A DNA stretch of 64,000 nucleotides from Hyphomicrobiales bacterium (lineage in GTDB: Bacteria > Pseudomonadota > Alphaproteobacteria > Rhizobiales > Rhizobiaceae), in contig UCAG01000014.1 in assembly GCA_900470285.1 (NCBI GenBank), forward strand, positions 124,001 through 188,000, written 5' to 3'. Positions 41,838 to 50,674 of the stretch are shown here, piece by piece. A program made the translations under genes and the position numbers. The notes under the pieces were generated by a model that had not been told where the DNA came from, made no database searches, and saw only the letters and a list, made by a program, of their open reading frames with translations. Within the stretch, counting starts at the first letter, position 1. Every line of letters starts with the position of its first letter.

Positions 41838-42731
41838 TCAGCGCAGCATAATCAGTGCCATTCCGGCGACAACCAGCAGCGCACCAAGCCATGCACCATT
41901 GGCGGGGCGTTCACCGGTGCGCAGCCATAGTAGTGGCAGAATAATCACCGGTGTTGTGGCCGAGATGGTGGAGACGATACCGACTTTGCCGCCGGAAAGT
42001 GCAAAGAGCAGTAAAGTCATGCCTAATGCCAGCGAGAGAAAGCCGGTCAAAGCGGTGAGGAAGGCAATTTTCAGCGTAAAAGGCTTTTTCGGCTTGAGTG
42101 CCGGTACAGGCAATTGTGTCAGCACGGTCAGACAGCAGGCGGCAATACCCACGCGCAACAGGGAAGCTAGCGCCGGATCAATTCCGCCGGCCATGACAGG
42201 GCGGGCAATGATGGAGCCGATAGCCTGACCGGTTGCCGCCGCCAACCCTAACCCGACACCAATCCAGAGCGGGCCTTTGATCTTTTCCCATTCATGGATT
42301 TGCGCACTGCGCTTGCCGAACAGAATGGCCAGTAAAACTCCGGATATAGTGACGGCGATGCCGAGCACACCCATCGGCGATAGTTTTTCATCCAGCAGTA
42401 GCCAGCCCAGCACGGCGGCAATCGGAGCATTGAGGGCAAACAGAATACCGGAACGGCGGGGGCCAAGACGGTTCAGAGCGGTAAACAGCAAAGAGTCGCC
42501 GACAAAAATCCCGATCAGGCCGGAGAGCAGCAGCGGCACAGCGCTATCCCAGCTGAGATCCCGCCATGTACCGGTGACCAGCACATAGACCAGCAATAAT
42601 CCGGTGACGAAAACCTGTCTGCCACGGTTGAATGCCAGTGCGCCGACATGGCCTGCCGGAATAGCGGAAATAATACCTGTAAACGCCCAGCAAGTCGCGG
42701 CTCCGAGTGCGGCGAGTTCATATACAGGCAT
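41838..42731 (-). CDS. EamA/DMT family transporter
   Basis: From ATG 42731 (MPVYELAALGAATCWAFTGI) the protein has 297 residues and about ten membrane helices in two EamA repeats (first repeat with ALNRLGPRRSGILFALNAPI, second ending LWLRTGERPANGAWLGALLV). DMT proteins export small metabolites or amino acids. A longer start at 42773 adds a Cys-containing leader that looks unnatural. It converges on the FMN reductase gene; the substrate is not predictable. Confidence 0.85.
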   Translation of the reverse strand: MPVYELAALGAATCWAFTGIISAIPAGHVGALAFNRGRQVFVTGLLLVYVLVTGTWRDLSWDSAVPLLLSGLIGIFVGDSLLFTALNRLGPRRSGILFALNAPIAAVLGWLLLDEKLSPMGVLGIAVTISGVLLAILFGKRSAQIHEWEKIKGPLWIGVGLGLAAATGQAIGSIIARPVMAGGIDPALASLLRVGIAACCLTVLTQLPVPALKPKKPFTLKIAFLTALTGFLSLALGMTLLLFALSGGKVGIVSTISATTPVIILPLLWLRTGERPANGAWLGALLVVAGMALIMLR

Positions 42732-42903
42732 AGTCGTGATCCGGATGCAGGATGAGAAATGTTTGAATAACAAAGGCTTCTACAGATACAAAGCCTTGCC
42801 GTCCAATCATATTGCGCAGAGCGGATCATCAAAGTTTCAGATCAGATCATGTCTTTATGCAATGACCGGGTTTGAACATGGTCTTACTGCTTTTGCTCAC
42901 GCA

Positions 42904-42938
42904 TAAAAAAATGTGGCCGCGAAAATCGCAGCCACATT
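42904..42938 (-). terminator. Terminator of the binding-protein gene
   Basis: ATGTGGCCGC pairs with GCAGCCACAT (one mismatch) around a short loop. On the minus strand it is followed by a T-run, ending the transcript from 43827. Confidence 0.8.
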
Positions 42939-42963
42939 CATGATTTCAAATTGTATCTGTAAC

Positions 42964-43827
42964 TTATGGAGTTACGTCAAAACCGAACCATTTTTCGGAC
43001 AGCTTTTTGATTGTGCCGTCTGCTTTTGCAGCTTCAATCGCTTCGCTGAACTTCTTCTGCAGTTCAGGTTCGTTCTTACGCAGACCTACAGCAACACCAC
43101 GGCCCAATACGCCGCCTTTGAAGTAAGGACCGGTCAGAACCATGTCTTCATTGCCTGGCTTTTTGGCAGCATCGGCGAGATAAGCCAGAGAGGCAACAAC
43201 CAGATCAACGCGGCCGGACTTCAGATCCAGATCATGCTGTTCAGTGGTTTTATATTCGCGGATATCAGCGGAATCTTTGAAATAGGTGTTGAGCAGTGTC
43301 AGGCCGAGCGAAGCGGTCTGAACGCCAACGGTACGGCCTTCGATCGACGTTGCGAATTCGCTGATCAGCTTCTTGGTGGCTTCGTCGTCGTTTGCAAGAA
43401 ACGCGGTTTCACCGGTATGTGGCAGTTTCGCATACGGGCTGTCTTTCAGCGTTGCGAAAGTCTGTGGTGTCAGGCCATAGGAAACCGAGAAATCAATGGT
43501 TTCTTCACGCTTGGCAGTGGCAGTCAGACCAGCCATGATTGCATCAAACTTACCGGCGTTCAGCGCAGGGATCATGCTGTCGAACGGTGTTGCAACGATC
43601 GTGCATTCCACTTTCATGTGGTCGCAGAGATATTTGCTCAACTCGATTTCATAGCCGTCGAGTGTGCCGTCAGCTTTGGTGAAGTTGTACGGACGGTAAG
43701 CACCTTCAGTTGCGATGGTTACTTTGGTCCATTTCTTTTCTTCAGCCTGTGCAGTGACGCTGGCCGATACGGCGCCGAGCAGCATTGCAGAAGCAAGAAG
43801 CGATTTGGTGATGAGGCTGATTTTCAT
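42964..43827 (-). CDS. His/Lys/Arg-type ABC transporter binding protein (SBP_bac_3)
   Basis: From ATG 43827 the 287-residue protein starts with a Sec signal (MKISLITKSLLASAMLLGAV, cut after TAQA). The polar amino acid binding fold follows (KVTIATEGAYRPYNFTKADG, YEIELSKYLCDHMKVECTIV, FDAIMAGLTATAKREETIDF). It belongs with the ATPase and permeases upstream in the same direction. The 136-base gap before it contains a hairpin and a palindromic repeat, so its level may be set separately. Confidence 0.92.
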   Translation of the reverse strand: MKISLITKSLLASAMLLGAVSASVTAQAEEKKWTKVTIATEGAYRPYNFTKADGTLDGYEIELSKYLCDHMKVECTIVATPFDSMIPALNAGKFDAIMAGLTATAKREETIDFSVSYGLTPQTFATLKDSPYAKLPHTGETAFLANDDEATKKLISEFATSIEGRTVGVQTASLGLTLLNTYFKDSADIREYKTTEQHDLDLKSGRVDLVVASLAYLADAAKKPGNEDMVLTGPYFKGGVLGRGVAVGLRKNEPELQKKFSEAIEAAKADGTIKKLSEKWFGFDVTP

Positions 43828-43862
43828 AGAAGCACCCTGTTTCATATTATTTTTATTCATTT

Positions 43863-43901
43863 AGAGCGGCTCCATTCAGGATTGAACTTTTGAGCCGCTC
43901 T
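43863..43901 (-). promoter_or_regulatory. Intercistronic hairpin before the binding-protein gene
   Basis: AGAGCGGCTC and GAGCCGCTCT form a 10-base-pair stem around a 19-base loop, in the leader of the binding-protein gene. There is no T-run on the minus strand. Confidence 0.55.
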
Positions 43902-43915
43902 GTATCTTTGTTGTT

Positions 43916-43960
43916 ACGCATTATCCTACGCAAAACCGCTTCGCGCTTTTGCTGGAAATG
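43916..43960 (-). repeat. Rhizobiales-type intergenic palindromic element
   Basis: On the minus strand it contains GCAAAAGCGCGAAGCGGTTTTGC, with inverted arms GCAAAA and TTTTGC, and ends GATAATGCGT. This layout (CATTTCC, then GCAAAA, then GCGGTTTTGC, then AATGCG) is one I recall as dispersed in Brucellaceae genomes. It sits between the ATPase and binding-protein genes. Confidence 0.5.
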
Positions 43961-43963
43961 TTT

Positions 43964-44758
43964 TTAAGCCGCATTTTCGTGGCTGATGAATTTGCGGAAA
44001 CGCTCTGATTTGGAATTGGTGAAGACTTCAGACGGTGCGCCGTCTTCTTCAACCTGACCCTGATGCACAAAGATAACGCGGTTGGACACGTCACGGGCAA
44101 AGCCCATTTCATGGGTCACAACCAGCATGGTACGGCCTTCTTCGGCAAGACCGCGCATCACGCGCAGAACTTCGCCGACCAGTTCCGGATCAAGCGCGGA
44201 AGTCGGTTCGTCAAACAGCATGACCTTTGGCTTCATCGCCAGAGCGCGGGCAATCGCTGCACGCTGCTGCTGACCACCTGAGAGATGCGAAGGATAGTAG
44301 TTGCGCTTGTCAGCAATACCAACTTTTGCCAGCAATGCTTCGGCCTCTTCAATGACTTCAGCGCGGTTGCGTCCTTGCACATAGATCGGCGCTTCGATCA
44401 CATTTTCCAGAATGGTTTTGTGTGACCAGAGATTGAAGCTCTGGAATACCATGCCGAGTTCCGAGCGAATACGCGAGACCTGTTTCTTGTCAGTCGGGTG
44501 ATTTTCGCCTTTGGAATTCTGTGCCATCTTGATGGTTTCACCGGAAATGGTGACCGTGCCGGATGTCGGTGTTTCCAGAAGGTTGATGCAACGCAGCAGC
44601 GTGGATTTGCCAGAACCGGAAGAACCGAGAATGGAGATCACTTCGCCTTCGCGGGCTTCGAGCGAAATACCTTTCAGCACTTCGACCTGACCGAAATTCT
44701 TGCGCAGGTTTTCGACTTTCAGCGCGACCGGTGCGGATGCGGATACAGTATTGCTCAC
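43964..44758 (-). CDS. Polar amino acid ABC transporter ATPase (HisP-like)
   Basis: The 264-residue ATPase has Walker [20 protein letters not shown]-loop [20 protein letters not shown], signature [17 protein letters not shown], Walker [17 protein letters not shown] and H-loop [12 protein letters not shown]. The pattern is that of HisP/ArtP/GlnQ. It overlaps the upstream permease gene by 4 bases. Confidence 0.95.
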   Translation of the reverse strand: MSNTVSASAPVALKVENLRKNFGQVEVLKGISLEAREGEVISILGSSGSGKSTLLRCINLLETPTSGTVTISGETIKMAQNSKGENHPTDKKQVSRIRSELGMVFQSFNLWSHKTILENVIEAPIYVQGRNRAEVIEEAEALLAKVGIADKRNYYPSHLSGGQQQRAAIARALAMKPKVMLFDEPTSALDPELVGEVLRVMRGLAEEGRTMLVVTHEMGFARDVSNRVIFVHQGQVEEDGAPSEVFTNSKSERFRKFISHENAA

Positions 44759-45510
44759 GATAGTTTTCCTTCTGTAGGAACATTGCCGCCAGAGGTTGGA
44801 TTGCTGGTCGGTATGCTGACAGGAACAGGCTGACGCAGATATGGCGTCAGGCGGTATTCAGCCAGCAGCAGAAGACGGGTCAGAATGAAGTTGATGGCCA
44901 GATAAATCGCACCGGCAACAATGAAGACTTCAATGGCGCGGTAGCTCTCGGCAATCAGCTTGGCAGCAATACCGGTGACTTCCATCAGGGTGATAATCGA
45001 AGCCAGGGACGTGGCCTTGACCATAGAGATCATTTCATTGCCGTAAGCCGGCAATGCCTGACGAATAGCCAGTGGCATTGTAATGCGGCGGAAGGTGGTG
45101 AAACGCGACATACCGGAAGCTTTGGCAGCTTCAATCTGACCATGAGGCACGGATAGCAGGCCGCCACGAATAATCTCACCGGCATAGGCTGCGGTGTTCA
45201 TCGTCAGTGCGATCACCGCACACCAGTAAGGCTCACGCAGGATCGGCCACAGGAAAGAGTGGCGAACCGCCGGAAACTGGCTGAGGCCGTAATAAATGAT
45301 GAAAATCTGTACCAGCAGCGGCGTGCCGCGGAACACAAACACATAGATGCGTGCAATCCAGTCCAGCACGAAATTGCCGGAGAGGCGCATCATAGCGATG
45401 ATCAGCGCAAGACAGGCACCCAATGCAATGGCTGTTGCAGCCAGTTTCAGGGTCAGCGGCAAACCTGCCAGCATCGCCATGAAGGATTCAGCGAAAAACT
45501 CAAAACTCAT
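44755..45510 (-). CDS. Polar amino acid ABC transporter permease (HisM-like)
   Basis: The 251-residue membrane protein has five or so helices and the HisM pattern ([60 protein letters not shown]). Its coupling loop is EAAKASGMS. It overlaps the upstream HisQ-like gene and downstream ATPase gene by 4 bases each, so the three are translationally coupled. Confidence 0.94.
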   Translation of the reverse strand: MSFEFFAESFMAMLAGLPLTLKLAATAIALGACLALIIAMMRLSGNFVLDWIARIYVFVFRGTPLLVQIFIIYYGLSQFPAVRHSFLWPILREPYWCAVIALTMNTAAYAGEIIRGGLLSVPHGQIEAAKASGMSRFTTFRRITMPLAIRQALPAYGNEMISMVKATSLASIITLMEVTGIAAKLIAESYRAIEVFIVAGAIYLAINFILTRLLLLAEYRLTPYLRQPVPVSIPTSNPTSGGNVPTEGKLS

Positions 45511-46229
45511 TGGGCTCTCCTCACGCCGCGCGAGAAATAGCGCTCAGCAGACTGCAGAATGCCGCCGGAAACAGACGAAATCAGCAGATAGAGGGCACCG
45601 GCGATCAGGAAGAAGTTGAACGGCAGACCGGTAGAACCGGCACCGATCTGTGCCTGACGCAGCAGTTCCACAACACCGGTGACAGATACCAGAGCGGATT
45701 CTTTCAAGGAGACCTGCCACACATTGCCCAGACCCGGCAAAGCATGACGCAGTGACAGAGGCGCAATAATACGGCGGAATTTCATCCAGCGACCCATGCC
45801 GCAGGCTGTTGCTGCTTCCAGCTCGCCTTTGGCAACGGCTTTAAACGCACCACGGAAAACTTCCGTATGATGTGCGCCGCAGGAAATAGCGATGGCCAGC
45901 ATACCGGCGAGGAAGCCCGGAAAGCCGAGGAACCCTTCCGCACCGAACAATTTGCCGATTGCGGTAATTGCGGCACTGCCACCGAAATAAAACAGATAGA
46001 TGATCAGCAGATCGGGAATGCCACGGATGATCGTTGTATAGCCGTCCGCAATGGTACGGGTTACACGTCCGCCGGAGATTTTAGCCCATGCGCCGAACAC
46101 ACCGATGACAGCGCCGAGCAAAAAGCCGGTCACAGCAAGGGCAACACTCATCAAGGCGCCGGTGAGCAGAACATGCCCCCAGCCGTCAGGCCCGAAGCTG
46201 AGGATTTCAAAAAAGCTGAGTTGCTTCAT
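45507..46229 (-). CDS. Polar amino acid ABC transporter permease (HisQ-like)
   Basis: The 240-residue permease is the partner of the HisM-like protein (TTIIRGIPDLLIIYLFYFGG, HHTEVFRGAFKAVAKGELEA, ATACGMGRWMKFRRIIAPLS). Together with the ATPase and SBP at 42964-46229 it makes a complete basic/polar amino acid importer. It could also serve the orphan binding protein at 3664-4458. It is the first intact gene of the operon; the possible peptidase remnant lies 63 bases upstream. Confidence 0.94.
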   Translation of the reverse strand: MKQLSFFEILSFGPDGWGHVLLTGALMSVALAVTGFLLGAVIGVFGAWAKISGGRVTRTIADGYTTIIRGIPDLLIIYLFYFGGSAAITAIGKLFGAEGFLGFPGFLAGMLAIAISCGAHHTEVFRGAFKAVAKGELEAATACGMGRWMKFRRIIAPLSLRHALPGLGNVWQVSLKESALVSVTGVVELLRQAQIGAGSTGLPFNFFLIAGALYLLISSVSGGILQSAERYFSRGVRRAQ

Positions 46230-46292
46230 AATGTCCTTGGCCTGTTAGAGAATAAAAGAGAGAAAGTCATAGTCATATCCTGTAGCCGGCCT

Positions 46293-46544
46293 TTAATGCA
46301 GTTGACGGGGCAAGGCTGGCTGAACATCGTCCGTTGCAGGACGGATGGAAACTGTTATGCCGGAGCGTTTTGTCAGACCGGCACGGGCAGCAGGCATTTC
46401 AGCTCGCGCAACCATTTGTCCGGTCATTTTCCATAAAGGCAGTCGTGTATCCTGCACACAACTGGCATCTGCGATGTCGCTGAGGTCAAAATAAGCAGGG
46501 CTTTTCTCTTCCACGATATCCCAGATATCAGAATGATTTTTCAT
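46293..46544 (-). pseudogene. Possible remnant of an M20-type amidohydrolase gene
   Basis: The 83-codon frame has a good ribosome binding site (GGAGCAGGCA before ATG). Its start (NHSDIWDIVEEKSPAYFDLS) resembles the N-terminus of M20 aminoacylase/AbgB-like peptidases, where LSD is normally followed by a tryptophan- and proline-containing stretch. After LSD the similarity disappears in this frame, and another frame briefly reads AGYTTAFMEN, like the next part of that family. This suggests deletions and frameshifts in a former peptidase gene heading the amino acid importer operon. A genuine small protein cannot be excluded. Confidence 0.35.
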
Positions 46545-46994
46545 TGCCTGCTCCGTTTGACCCTGCGCCCCACAGGGTGTCTGCCATTATAGCGCTTTCG
46601 CGCGGATTTACCCGTCAGGCTGGGAACCTCAACCGGTAATACAACTTATTATTGCGTTCTGATAAAATTCCTTGGCTCCGCATACAAGTGCTGTTTTGCA
46701 TAATATGCTCACATTCAACATAGTTTGATGCAGAATGTGTGTATGCAAAGACCTGTCAGGGGCAGGGTATATCCTCCGTTGCAGACAACCTCCTCTTTCT
46801 GCAACGCAAATAACTACAGTGACGAAATGGCAGAGTACAGGCACAATAGTGCTCAAAAAGGCGTATCTATCTGCCACTTTGGGCAGATGATATACCGTTT
46901 TGCGCGTTTGTTTGTGAACTTACAGCAATGAAGTTATGTTCTGTATGCGACTTATGGGGGCGCACTCAGGACTCATGCACAGATGCACGTCAAA
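46545..46994. other. 450-base gap without recognised gene
   Basis: No convincing coding frame, hairpin terminator or repeat is seen in this stretch. Short frames in both directions lack codon-like composition and family motifs. A promoter for the leftward remnant/HisQMP transcript must lie at its left end. Confidence 0.6.
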
Positions 46995-47588
46995 TTATTG
47001 ACTGTTCACCAACCCTAAGATCAGCTGATGGACATTGCCGCCCTGTGACATTTCCAGACGGTCAAAATCACGGCCGCGCTGGCGTTGTTCCTGAAACAGT
47101 TCCGAGAGCACTTTATTCAGTTCTGTCTTGAATTTTACGCATTTCGGGTCTTTGGCAACAGACATGCCAACGGTCGCAGCTTCAATTTTCTGCACCATCT
47201 CTTTGATGTAATCACCATGAATATGTTCATGTTTTTCAATGCCATCAAAGAAGGTTGACCAAAGGGCTGCGGTTTGCGGCGGCAGCTTCTGTGCCGGTTT
47301 CGGCAATGTATAAGTGATGGTCAGTTTCGGTTTTGCAGACACTAATGTGCAATTACCGTCATCGGTTTTATATTTACGCGACCAAAGAAGGGTATAATTT
47401 GTATGAGCAATGGTGCGGATATTTTTGCCGATCAATGGCCCTTTCTCGCCGATAGCGGCATAGAGTGCAGGACCTGTGGTACCGGAAATGGCGTAGGGTT
47501 TAACCTTTTCAATGACCTCAGCCTGAGCGTGGCCTGCCCATAGAGTGGTGCTTGCGAGCAGTGTATAAAAAATGCTTTTAAGTGACAT
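46995..47588 (-). CDS. DUF922-type predicted secreted zinc protease
   Basis: The 197-residue protein has a Sec signal (MSLKSIFYTLLASTTLWAGH, cut after AQA), a DUF922-like body (NYTLLWSRKYKTDDGNCTLV, PKLTITYTLPKPA) and the HExxH-type site HEHIH at residues 120-124 followed by GDYIKEM. Cysteines at about 80 and 143 may form a disulfide in the periplasm. The family is annotated as predicted Zn-dependent protease, with activity unproven. It stands alone between the amino acid importer and a cyclase-family gene. Confidence 0.82.
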   Translation of the reverse strand: MSLKSIFYTLLASTTLWAGHAQAEVIEKVKPYAISGTTGPALYAAIGEKGPLIGKNIRTIAHTNYTLLWSRKYKTDDGNCTLVSAKPKLTITYTLPKPAQKLPPQTAALWSTFFDGIEKHEHIHGDYIKEMVQKIEAATVGMSVAKDPKCVKFKTELNKVLSELFQEQRQRGRDFDRLEMSQGGNVHQLILGLVNSQ

Positions 47589-47680
47589 AGATAATTTCCG
47601 GTTTGACCGACATTACACAGAATTGCCGGAACCGGCTGTCTGCAACACTTAAAGCATTTTAACCGGCAGGGGAATCACCA

Positions 47681-47709
47681 ATCCGGCAGGTTTTTCAGAC
47701 CTGCCGGAT
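47681..47709. terminator. Hairpin downstream of the cyclase gene
   Basis: ATCCGGCAGG and CCTGCCGGAT pair perfectly over 10 bases with a 9-base loop. No T-run follows on the minus strand, though it is placed right after the leftward cyclase gene. Confidence 0.5.
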
Positions 47710-47735
47710 GATGCTGTTATGCTGAGATATTTGAA

Positions 47736-48767
47736 TTATCGTACAGGGATCGCAACCGGACGCAGTGGCGCCGCATCACCGCCGCGGATTTTCAGAGGTC
47801 CGCCGATAAAGGCAAATTCATAGACTTTGTCTTTTGAGAGTTCATCCAGAGCAATCAGCTCAATAATCGGTGCGCCCTGTTGTGCCAGCAGATAGGTATG
47901 CAACGGCACATAATCATCCGCGACTTCTGACGGGAAAGTCTCGAAGCTCAGATTATCCGCACCAACAATCATCGCGCCGCCTTCTTCAACCAGATAACGT
48001 GCTGCATCAAGACCCATTCCCGGAGGTGCAGCCATATAGGCTTTTGGGTCATTGAAGAGCTTCATGCGACCGGTGCGGATCAGGACAATATCGCCTTCCT
48101 GAAGCGTGGTCTTTTGTTTGGCTAGTGCATCTTTGAGATCCTGCGGTGTGATGCGGTATTGATCCGGTAGCATATCCACGCCTTTGGCAGCAGCCACGTC
48201 AATCATCACGCCACGGGCAATCAGCGGCGGGAATTTTTCAATACCGGTGCGGTTCCAGCCACGATCACCAAGATGTTCATCGGCTTTGAAACCGTTCCAG
48301 ATTTTACCGTGAATACCGAAATGGTTGAGCGCATCAATATGTGTGCCGGTATGGCTATACATGGAGAAAGCTGTGCCGGTATAGCTGCGGGTCGTGTTCA
48401 TATCTTTGCCGACACCCATCGGATCGTCAATCTCGGTACCGCGCGGTGTATGGGTCATCCAGAACTGATAATGCGGGTCACCGGCATCCTGCCAGCTTGG
48501 CATACCCAGATAATAATCTGTTGCCAGATCATAGACTTTACTGCCGTCGATACGGGAAAGAATGGCTGCACGTGAAGCGGGGGTAATCAGATTGAGGCGG
48601 CCAATTTCATCTTCGGGACCCCATGGGCTGATGCCGACTTCCTGCCCGCTGACAGCAACAGCCGGTTTGGCTGCGGTCTCAGCGAGTGCAGGGGAAAAGG
48701 TGGCGGAGAAGCTGGCAGTGCCGAGCATCAGCAGGCCGAGCAAGCGGCCGGAGAAGTTTACAGGCAT
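47736..48767 (-). CDS. Secreted cyclase/kynurenine formamidase-like metal hydrolase
   Basis: The 343-residue protein carries a Sec signal (RLLGLLMLGTASFSATFSPA, cut after ALA) and the putative cyclase domain with HTGTHIDALNHF at residues 139-150, whose histidines and aspartate bind metal in this family. Other landmarks are ISPWGPEDEIGRLNLITP and GDIVLIRTGRMKLF. Family members hydrolyse amides such as N-formylkynurenine or isatin, usually in the cytoplasm; the signal peptide makes this a periplasmic version. Substrate unknown. It is 42 bases downstream of the DsbA-like gene on the same strand. Confidence 0.86.
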   Translation of the reverse strand: MPVNFSGRLLGLLMLGTASFSATFSPALAETAAKPAVAVSGQEVGISPWGPEDEIGRLNLITPASRAAILSRIDGSKVYDLATDYYLGMPSWQDAGDPHYQFWMTHTPRGTEIDDPMGVGKDMNTTRSYTGTAFSMYSHTGTHIDALNHFGIHGKIWNGFKADEHLGDRGWNRTGIEKFPPLIARGVMIDVAAAKGVDMLPDQYRITPQDLKDALAKQKTTLQEGDIVLIRTGRMKLFNDPKAYMAAPPGMGLDAARYLVEEGGAMIVGADNLSFETFPSEVADDYVPLHTYLLAQQGAPIIELIALDELSKDKVYEFAFIGGPLKIRGGDAAPLRPVAIPVR

Positions 48768-48809
48768 GATTGTTCCTTTTGGAAATATAGTGTTTGGGAG
48801 GAGGAGTGT

Positions 48810-49481
48810 TCAGGCGGATTGCATCATGTCCTGCAAACGGCTTTTCAGCAGTTCAGCAGGCGTGGTTTGCAAACGGATCGGGTCGGTTGTTTTGTCCGCA
48901 GAGCTGACAATCAGAGTGGGAATTGAGCGGATACCAAGCTGCATGGCCTGCATGCGGTCTGCTCGTACGCATTTTGCTGCATCTTCACTGGTCATAGCGG
49001 TGGTGAAAGCTTCACGATCGAAGCCCAGAGAGACAGCAATATCTGTGAGCACTGCGGCATCACCGATATTGCGGTTTTCTGTGAGATGGGCACGCTGTAC
49101 CGCGTCGAAATAATCCCAATGGGCTATGTCTCCGCCAAGCATATGGGCAGCCTGACAGGCAAGTGCCGAAGCCAGTCCGTTCGGATACTCAAAGGTCTGC
49201 GCGCGCATGCCTTCAATATTGATACGCTGTGCATCGTCCTGTCTGGCGCAGGCTTCCCAGTGCCCCAGAATTTCGCTTTTGGCGCGTTCCATAGAGCCGA
49301 ATACCTGCACCATCTGTTCGCGGGAATCCTGCAAGACAAATGTGTGGTGATGTACCTGAATGCCGAGTTCGCCGGCGACCTGACGCAGTCGTGGTGACAT
49401 GACGTAGCACCAGCCACATACAGCATCATGATAGAAATCAATGATCAGCGGCGAGGTGACGTTGTTTGCTTGGAGTGTCAT
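48810..49481 (-). CDS. DsbA family oxidoreductase (FrnE/2-hydroxychromene isomerase-like)
   Basis: The 223-residue thioredoxin-fold protein has CGWC at residues 22-25 (FYHDAVCGWCYVMSPRL), the inserted helical domain and a C-terminal GIRSIPTLIV with the cis-proline. There is no signal peptide, as in cytoplasmic FrnE-type proteins. GAAAGGACATCACA before the ATG is a good ribosome binding site. It heads a two-gene operon with the cyclase; the LysR gene upstream is on the same strand. Confidence 0.86.
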   Translation of the reverse strand: MTLQANNVTSPLIIDFYHDAVCGWCYVMSPRLRQVAGELGIQVHHHTFVLQDSREQMVQVFGSMERAKSEILGHWEACARQDDAQRINIEGMRAQTFEYPNGLASALACQAAHMLGGDIAHWDYFDAVQRAHLTENRNIGDAAVLTDIAVSLGFDREAFTTAMTSEDAAKCVRADRMQAMQLGIRSIPTLIVSSADKTTDPIRLQTTPAELLKSRLQDMMQSA

Positions 49482-49581
49482 TGTGATGTCCTTTCGTTGA
49501 ACATCACATTACCGGTCTCACCGCAGCGGAATAAGCACGTGGCGGTGCAGACAGTTTTTACTGCAGGTTAAGAATGCGCGT

Positions 49582-50493
49582 TTAGCCCACCTGCAAAGCC
49601 CGTGGCAGGTGCTGGCTGAGAAAGTCGACAAAGGCTTTGACCTTGGGCTGCAAATGGCGGCTGGTCGGATAGACCGCATAAATATGACGCGGCTCATTCA
49701 CGAGAGCAGGCAGGATGCGCTGTAATTTGCCATCACGAATAGCGGGATCCGCAAGGAAAGACGGTAAGGCACCGATTCCCAATCCGGCAATCAGCAAATC
49801 ACGCAGCATCAGACTATTATTGACCTGACTGTGATCACCATTAGGTGACAGAGCGTTGCTGTCCGGCTCCTGCGCCTCGCTGTCAATGGTAACGCCTTGC
49901 GTATGTGCCAGACTGTAATTCAGTATTTTATGGCGATGGAGATCTGCCGCTGTTTCCGGTGTGCCGTATTTCTCAAGATAGACCGGCGCGGCACAGAGTT
50001 TCTGTTCAAGAGAGGCAAGGCGGCGGGCAATCAGTGTGGAATCTTCCAGAGTATTTCGCAGTCTTATGGAAACATCAAAACCATGGGCAACGGCATCAAC
50101 CAGCCGGTCTTCCATCACCAGATCCAGCTGCAAATCCGGATATTGTTGCAGAAATCCGGCCAGCAGCGGCGAGAGCGTGCTGAGTGCAAAAGACAAAGGC
50201 GCATTAACACGTAATTTGCCGCTTACCCGCTGGGATTGTTGTTTGATTGAGCGCTCGAGCATATCCAGCTCGTCCAATATCCGGCAACAATCGGCATAAT
50301 AGGTGCGACCGGTTTCTGTCAGGCTCATACTGCGTGTGGTGCGCTGAATGAGTACCGTATCGAGATGCGCTTCCAGCGCCCGCAATTGTTTGCTGAGACC
50401 GGCGGGAGAGATGCCCAAATCTTCTGCAGCCTTTGCCAGTCCGCCAAGTTCGACAATGCGGCGAAAGGTGCGCATAGTGTTGAATGTATCCAT
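49582..50493 (-). CDS. LysR family transcriptional regulator
   Basis: The 303-residue protein has the CrgA/DhcR-like LysR N-terminus (TFNTMRTFRRIVELGGLAKA, AEDLGISPAGLSKQLRALEA, TVLIQRTTRSMSLTETGRTY) and a substrate-binding domain (LRVNAPLSFALSTLSPLLAG, DVSIRLRNTLEDSTLIARRL). It lies 100 bases upstream of the DsbA-like gene in the same direction and is divergent from the peptide-binding protein gene at 50675, so either could be its target. Confidence 0.9.
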   Translation of the reverse strand: MDTFNTMRTFRRIVELGGLAKAAEDLGISPAGLSKQLRALEAHLDTVLIQRTTRSMSLTETGRTYYADCCRILDELDMLERSIKQQSQRVSGKLRVNAPLSFALSTLSPLLAGFLQQYPDLQLDLVMEDRLVDAVAHGFDVSIRLRNTLEDSTLIARRLASLEQKLCAAPVYLEKYGTPETAADLHRHKILNYSLAHTQGVTIDSEAQEPDSNALSPNGDHSQVNNSLMLRDLLIAGLGIGALPSFLADPAIRDGKLQRILPALVNEPRHIYAVYPTSRHLQPKVKAFVDFLSQHLPRALQVG

Positions 50494-50674
50494 GACGGCG
50501 GGGGCTCCGGTTTTGCTTCAGACAAATGAGTTCTGGCTGGTATCCCTGTTTTTAGTTGGGATCATTGTGGTTTCATATAAAATAATCAATGGAACTCAAA
50601 CAGAGATCGTTCCACTATCATCTTGCGGAATCACCTGATCTGCTCAGGTGCCGGATGGAATTGGGGAATACCAT

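Noticed and set aside
42913-43893. A 326-codon plus-strand frame opposite the amino acid binding protein.
   Set aside because: It is antisense to a binding protein with a clear signal peptide and fold, and it is Phe/Cys-rich with no motif.
46629-46877. A possible 82-residue minus-strand gene in the 46.5-47.0 kb gap.
   Set aside because: It has no ribosome binding site, is Cys-rich and irregular in composition, and shows no recognisable family.
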